A stretch of 64,000 bases of DNA from assembly GCF_002879615.1 (NCBI RefSeq), contig NZ_PNRF01000007.1:132939-196938 (forward strand), in the 5' to 3' direction. Numbering within the stretch: position 1 is the first letter of the stretch; each line of letters opens with the position of its first letter. The position numbers and the translations under genes are program-made. Below the pieces are notes generated by a model. The model was not told where the DNA came from. It was given only the letters and a program-made list of their open reading frames with translations, and did no database searches. Source of the stretch: Billgrantia endophytica (lineage in GTDB: Bacteria; Pseudomonadota; Gammaproteobacteria; Pseudomonadales; Halomonadaceae). Shown piece by piece: positions 61,169 to 64,000 of this stretch.

Positions 61169-62106
61169 GAGGACCTGGCTCCCAGCAGGCGTCGTAACGA
61201 AAGTTCGCCAATCGGTATGTCCTCGTCATCGACGACGGTCAACCTGTCGACACGGTGCCAGAGCATCACCGAGAGAGCCTGGCTCAGCGAGGCGTCATAC
61301 GACACACGCTCACTGGCCAGAAGGCGTGGCCCAAAGGACATCATCCGTTCGCTGACCCGTGTCAGGGCGGCTTCCTTGAGACCACGGTCCATGCCGCCCA
61401 GCAGGGATTCCACGAAATCATCGACCGGGTTGCGCAGCAGGTCGATGGGACGCCCCTGCTGGACGATGCGGCCCTGGTGCATGACCACCAGGCGATCGGC
61501 CAGTGCCAACGCCTCATCCATGTCATGGGTCACGAAGACGATGGTCTTGTGCAGCCGCGCCTGGAGATCGCGCAGCTCGCCCTGCAGCGTCTCGCGAGTG
61601 ATGGGGTCCAGTGCACCGAAGGGTTCATCCATCAACAGGATATCGGGATCGGCGGCCAGGGCCCTTGCCACCCCGACGCGCTGGGCCTGGCCTCCCGACA
61701 GCTGATGGGGATACTTGCGGGAAAACTCCTCGACCGGCAGGCCCAGCAGTCCCATGAGTTCCTCGACCCGATCGAGAATGCGTGCCTTCGGCCATTTCAA
61801 CAGACGAGGCACCAGCCCGATGTTGCGGGCCACCGTCCAGTGCGGGAACAGCCCGGTATTCTGGATGGCGTAGCCGATACGCCGTCGCAACGATTCCTCG
61901 TTGAACGACCTGACAGGCTGACCTTCCAGATGGATTTCACCTTCGCTGTGTTCGATCAGGCGGTTGATCATGCGCAGCGTGGTGGACTTGCCACAGCCGG
62001 ACGTACCGACCAGTGCGCAGAACTCTCCCTTTTCCACACGAAGCGAGATGCCGTCGACCGCCGTTTCGCTGCCGAATCGTTTGGTGACATCGAAGAGTTC
62101 GATCAT
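61165..62106 (-). CDS. yehX: Osmoprotectant ABC transporter ATP-binding protein YehX
   Basis: A 313-residue ATPase of the OpuCA/YehX type. The ATG at 62106 (MIELFDVTKRFG) overlaps the permease gene; a longer frame to 62532 is rejected. Walker A GTSGCGKST (about 34-42), Q-loop IQNTGLFPHWTV, signature LSGGQAQRVGVARAL, Walker B ILLMDEPFGALDP and THDMDEALALADR. The C-terminal 80 residues resemble a degenerate CBS-like region (DASLSQALSVMLWHRVDRLT), the part that senses ionic strength in OpuA. Confidence 0.92.
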   Translation of the reverse strand: MIELFDVTKRFGSETAVDGISLRVEKGEFCALVGTSGCGKSTTLRMINRLIEHSEGEIHLEGQPVRSFNEESLRRRIGYAIQNTGLFPHWTVARNIGLVPRLLKWPKARILDRVEELMGLLGLPVEEFSRKYPHQLSGGQAQRVGVARALAADPDILLMDEPFGALDPITRETLQGELRDLQARLHKTIVFVTHDMDEALALADRLVVMHQGRIVQQGRPIDLLRNPVDDFVESLLGGMDRGLKEAALTRVSERMMSFGPRLLASERVSYDASLSQALSVMLWHRVDRLTVVDDEDIPIGELSLRRLLGARSS

Positions 62107-63269
62107 GAGGCCCCTCCATGGCGTAGTCGCTCGGTCAACGCACCGAGCAGTGCATCCGCCACCAGGGCCAATGCGATGATCGGCAGGGCACCAAGCAGTA
62201 CGAGGTCCATGGCCGCCTGTCCCAGGCCCTGGAAGATAAAGGTGCCCAGTCCACCGGCACCGATCAGCGCAGCCACCGCCGTGAGCCCGATCGCCTGGAC
62301 GGTGGTGATGCGAACCCCCTCCAGCATCACGGGTAGTGCCAGTGGCAGCCGTACCTGGAGAAAGGCCTGTCGGCGGCTCATGCCCATGCCTCTGGCGGAT
62401 TCGATTACCGCCGGGTCGACTTCTTCCAGCGCCACGTAGGTATTGCGAACCATCGGCAGGAGGCTGTAGCCGACCAATGCCAGCCAGGCCGGCGCCCAGC
62501 CGATCCCGCTGACCCCGAGCGAGGCGAGCCAATCGAAACGACCCGCGAGCCAGGCCAATGGCGCCAACAGCAGGCCGAACAGGGCCAGGCTGGGTATCGT
62601 CTGGATAAAATTGAGTACACCGAAGCCGGCCCGGCGAAGGCCGGGGAACCGGCGCATGGCAAGTGCCAGGCTCACCCCGACCACCAGGCTCGCACCCACT
62701 GCGGCACCCACCAGGGCCAGGTGATGGCCGACAGCGGAGATGAACTGATCGCTACGCCCCTGATACTCACGATACAGCGCCAGGGGTTCGAGCCACCGCG
62801 ACAGCGCCAGCCACCAGCCGAGAAGAACCGGCACCAGCAGTAGCCAGCCCATCGGGCGCGACAGACCCAGCCGGGTGCGCAGCTCGATGACGCCCAGCAG
62901 CCAGAGAAACAACAGCACCCACAGTGCCGGACCAATGCCCAGCCGAGCCTGCGGCATCGACGGGTCGGCCAAGGCCGACACGGCCGCGGCCAGCCAGAGT
63001 GGCATCGCGGCCAACAGCAGCACCAGCAACCCCAGGGCCACGCGCAAGCGCCCGGTATCCGGGCGCCAGGCGAGTGCCGCGATGGCCAGCATGGGCAGAA
63101 GGGAAAGCAAGGAAAGCCACCAACCCATCACCTCGTGGGCACGATGGGGCGTGCCTGGCACGATACGGTTGGGCGCCATGCTGACGGCGTCCAGCATCAG
63201 CCAGGACAACACCCCGGCCAGCATCAGACACAACAGTACCCGATTCGACCTTCGTGGAATGATCGTCAC
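62103..63269 (-). CDS. yehY: Osmoprotectant ABC transporter permease YehY
   Basis: A 388-residue permease, longer than YehW because of an additional N-terminal part with four to five spans (about 10-170), as known for YehY. The core (about 175-380) has IQTIPSLALFGLLLAPLAWL, YSLLPMVRNTYVALEEVDPA, ESARGMGMSRRQAFLQVRLP and IGAGGLGTFIFQGLGQAAMD. The start is GTG at 63269, three bases after the binding-protein gene, with GGAA upstream. E. coli YehY has 385 residues. Confidence 0.9.
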   Translation of the reverse strand: MTIIPRRSNRVLLCLMLAGVLSWLMLDAVSMAPNRIVPGTPHRAHEVMGWWLSLLSLLPMLAIAALAWRPDTGRLRVALGLLVLLLAAMPLWLAAAVSALADPSMPQARLGIGPALWVLLFLWLLGVIELRTRLGLSRPMGWLLLVPVLLGWWLALSRWLEPLALYREYQGRSDQFISAVGHHLALVGAAVGASLVVGVSLALAMRRFPGLRRAGFGVLNFIQTIPSLALFGLLLAPLAWLAGRFDWLASLGVSGIGWAPAWLALVGYSLLPMVRNTYVALEEVDPAVIESARGMGMSRRQAFLQVRLPLALPVMLEGVRITTVQAIGLTAVAALIGAGGLGTFIFQGLGQAAMDLVLLGALPIIALALVADALLGALTERLRHGGAS

Positions 63270-63272
63270 ATG

Positions 63273-64000
63273 CTATTCCGGCAGTTCGGCGAGAAAATCC
63301 TCCGCCACTTGACGAGGGTCCAGCCCATCCACCGCAACCTGACCATTCAGCCGTTGCAGGGTCTCGAGATCCAGCGCCTGGAAGACCGGCTCGAGCAGCA
63401 CCTCGATCTCGGGATGCGCCTCGAGCACGGTTTCACGAACGACAGGTGCCGGCTGATAGACCGGCTGCACGCCAAGGGTATCTTCCAGTACCAACAGGTC
63501 CAGGGCGCCAAGGCCGCCATCGGTACCATAGGTCATGGCCCCATTGACCCCGCTGGTCTGCTGGGCGGCGGCACGCATCGTGGCCGCCGTATTGCCCCCC
63601 GAGAGCACCAGAAGCTGATCGGACGACAGCTCGAAACCGTATGCCTCCTGGAAGGCCGGCAATGCCTGGTCGGACTCGACGAACTCAGCGCTGGCGGCAA
63701 ACTTGAAGACCCCGCCATCGGCCAGGTAGGTCGCCAGATCCTCCAGCGTTGCCAGGCCGTGTTCACGCGCCAGATCACCACGCACGCTCATGGCCCAGGT
63801 ATTGTTGGCATCCGCCGGCGCCAGCCAGACGAGCCCGTCCTCCGCGTCCCTCTCCCGCACCGTGGCGTAGGCCTGCTCGGCATCCTTCCACACGTCGCTG
63901 TCCGCCATGTCGAAGAAGAAAGCACCGTTACCGGTATACTCGGGATACAGGTCGATCTCGCCCGCCCGCAGGGCACCACGAACGATACTGGTTCCACCCA
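63273..64000 (-). CDS. osmF: Osmoprotectant-binding protein OsmF/YehZ, cut by the window end
   Basis: The C-terminal 242 residues of a periplasmic binding protein of the OpuAC family. The frame stays open to the window edge, where GEIDLYPEYTGNGAFFF is readable, a typical part of the quaternary-amine-binding fold; the true start lies outside. Further marks are ADANNTWAMSVRGDLAREHG, SGGNTAATMRAAAQQTSGVN and MTYGTDGGLGALDLLVLEDT. The stop is TAG at 63273. Gene order Z-Y-X-W is as in E. coli. In E. coli the system is induced by osmotic stress and stationary phase and binds betaine weakly. Confidence 0.9.
   Translation of the reverse strand, partial: GGTSIVRGALRAGEIDLYPEYTGNGAFFFDMADSDVWKDAEQAYATVRERDAEDGLVWLAPADANNTWAMSVRGDLAREHGLATLEDLATYLADGGVFKFAASAEFVESDQALPAFQEAYGFELSSDQLLVLSGGNTAATMRAAAQQTSGVNGAMTYGTDGGLGALDLLVLEDTLGVQPVYQPAPVVRETVLEAHPEIEVLLEPVFQALDLETLQRLNGQVAVDGLDPRQVAEDFLAELPE

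Overview
The window reads as chromosomal backbone of a high-GC gammaproteobacterium, most likely a halophile of the Halomonadaceae (inference). The reasons are classical gammaproteobacterial gene orders (yccA-tusDCBE next to tRNA-Ser; gloB-methyltransferase-rnhA-dnaQ with mltD beside gloB), strongly GC-biased third codon positions, and several systems common in marine and halophilic bacteria: a TRAP transporter, a YehZYXW-type osmoprotectant importer, a CPA1 cation/proton antiporter and two chemoreceptors. I see no insertion sequence, prophage or CRISPR array. Most genes lie in compact operons with 1-8 base overlaps.

Layout. 1-1.4 kb: an 85-base tandem duplication and moeA (molybdenum cofactor). 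1.5-5 kb: acpH, the tusBCDE sulfur relay, yccA, a Nudix hydrolase and tRNA-Ser(TGA). 5-10.8 kb: a 28-residue membrane microprotein candidate, yaeQ, an antiporter, an orphan NMT1-type binding protein, ybfF and yhhQ (queuosine precursor transport) with a riboswitch-like leader. 11-15.1 kb: prpE, an ArsR regulator, sohB and an SCP2 protein. 15.2-20.2 kb: nudC, dnaQ, rnhA, a methyltransferase, gloB and mltD. 20.3-25.9 kb: yejABEF peptide importer. 26-29.8 kb: rsuA, a nitrilase-family amidase, a frameshifted rarD and an FAD oxidoreductase. 29.8-33.4 kb: two chemoreceptors of different architecture. 33.8-36.9 kb: metY and a SulP transporter.

36.9-43.5 kb is a beta-oxidation-like module (hydratase, acyl-CoA dehydrogenase, 3-hydroxyacyl-CoA dehydrogenase, thiolase, IclR regulator) whose hydratase carries the worn-down remains of a second dehydrogenase. 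43.6-47.1 kb is an Mla/MCE lipid-transport operon with a STAS domain fused to the permease. 47.2-54.4 kb holds a GntR regulator, a small ribbon-helix-helix protein, 5-oxoprolinase pxpABC and, divergently, a VOC protein with a TRAP transporter. 54.5-60.2 kb is a branched-chain 2-oxoacid dehydrogenase operon (E1alpha, E1beta, E2) ending in a Hanks-type protein kinase gene. 60.4-64 kb is the osmoprotectant ABC transporter, cut by the window end.

The most interesting point is the kinase behind the branched-chain dehydrogenase genes. E1alpha keeps the serine-rich loop by which the mitochondrial enzyme is switched off by phosphorylation, so a bacterial analogue of that control is conceivable. This is inference only. 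Other points worth checking are the frameshift in rarD, the eroded dehydrogenase domain, several palindromes that look like operators for IclR, LiuR, PsrA and GntR-type regulators, and the tandem duplication at moeA.
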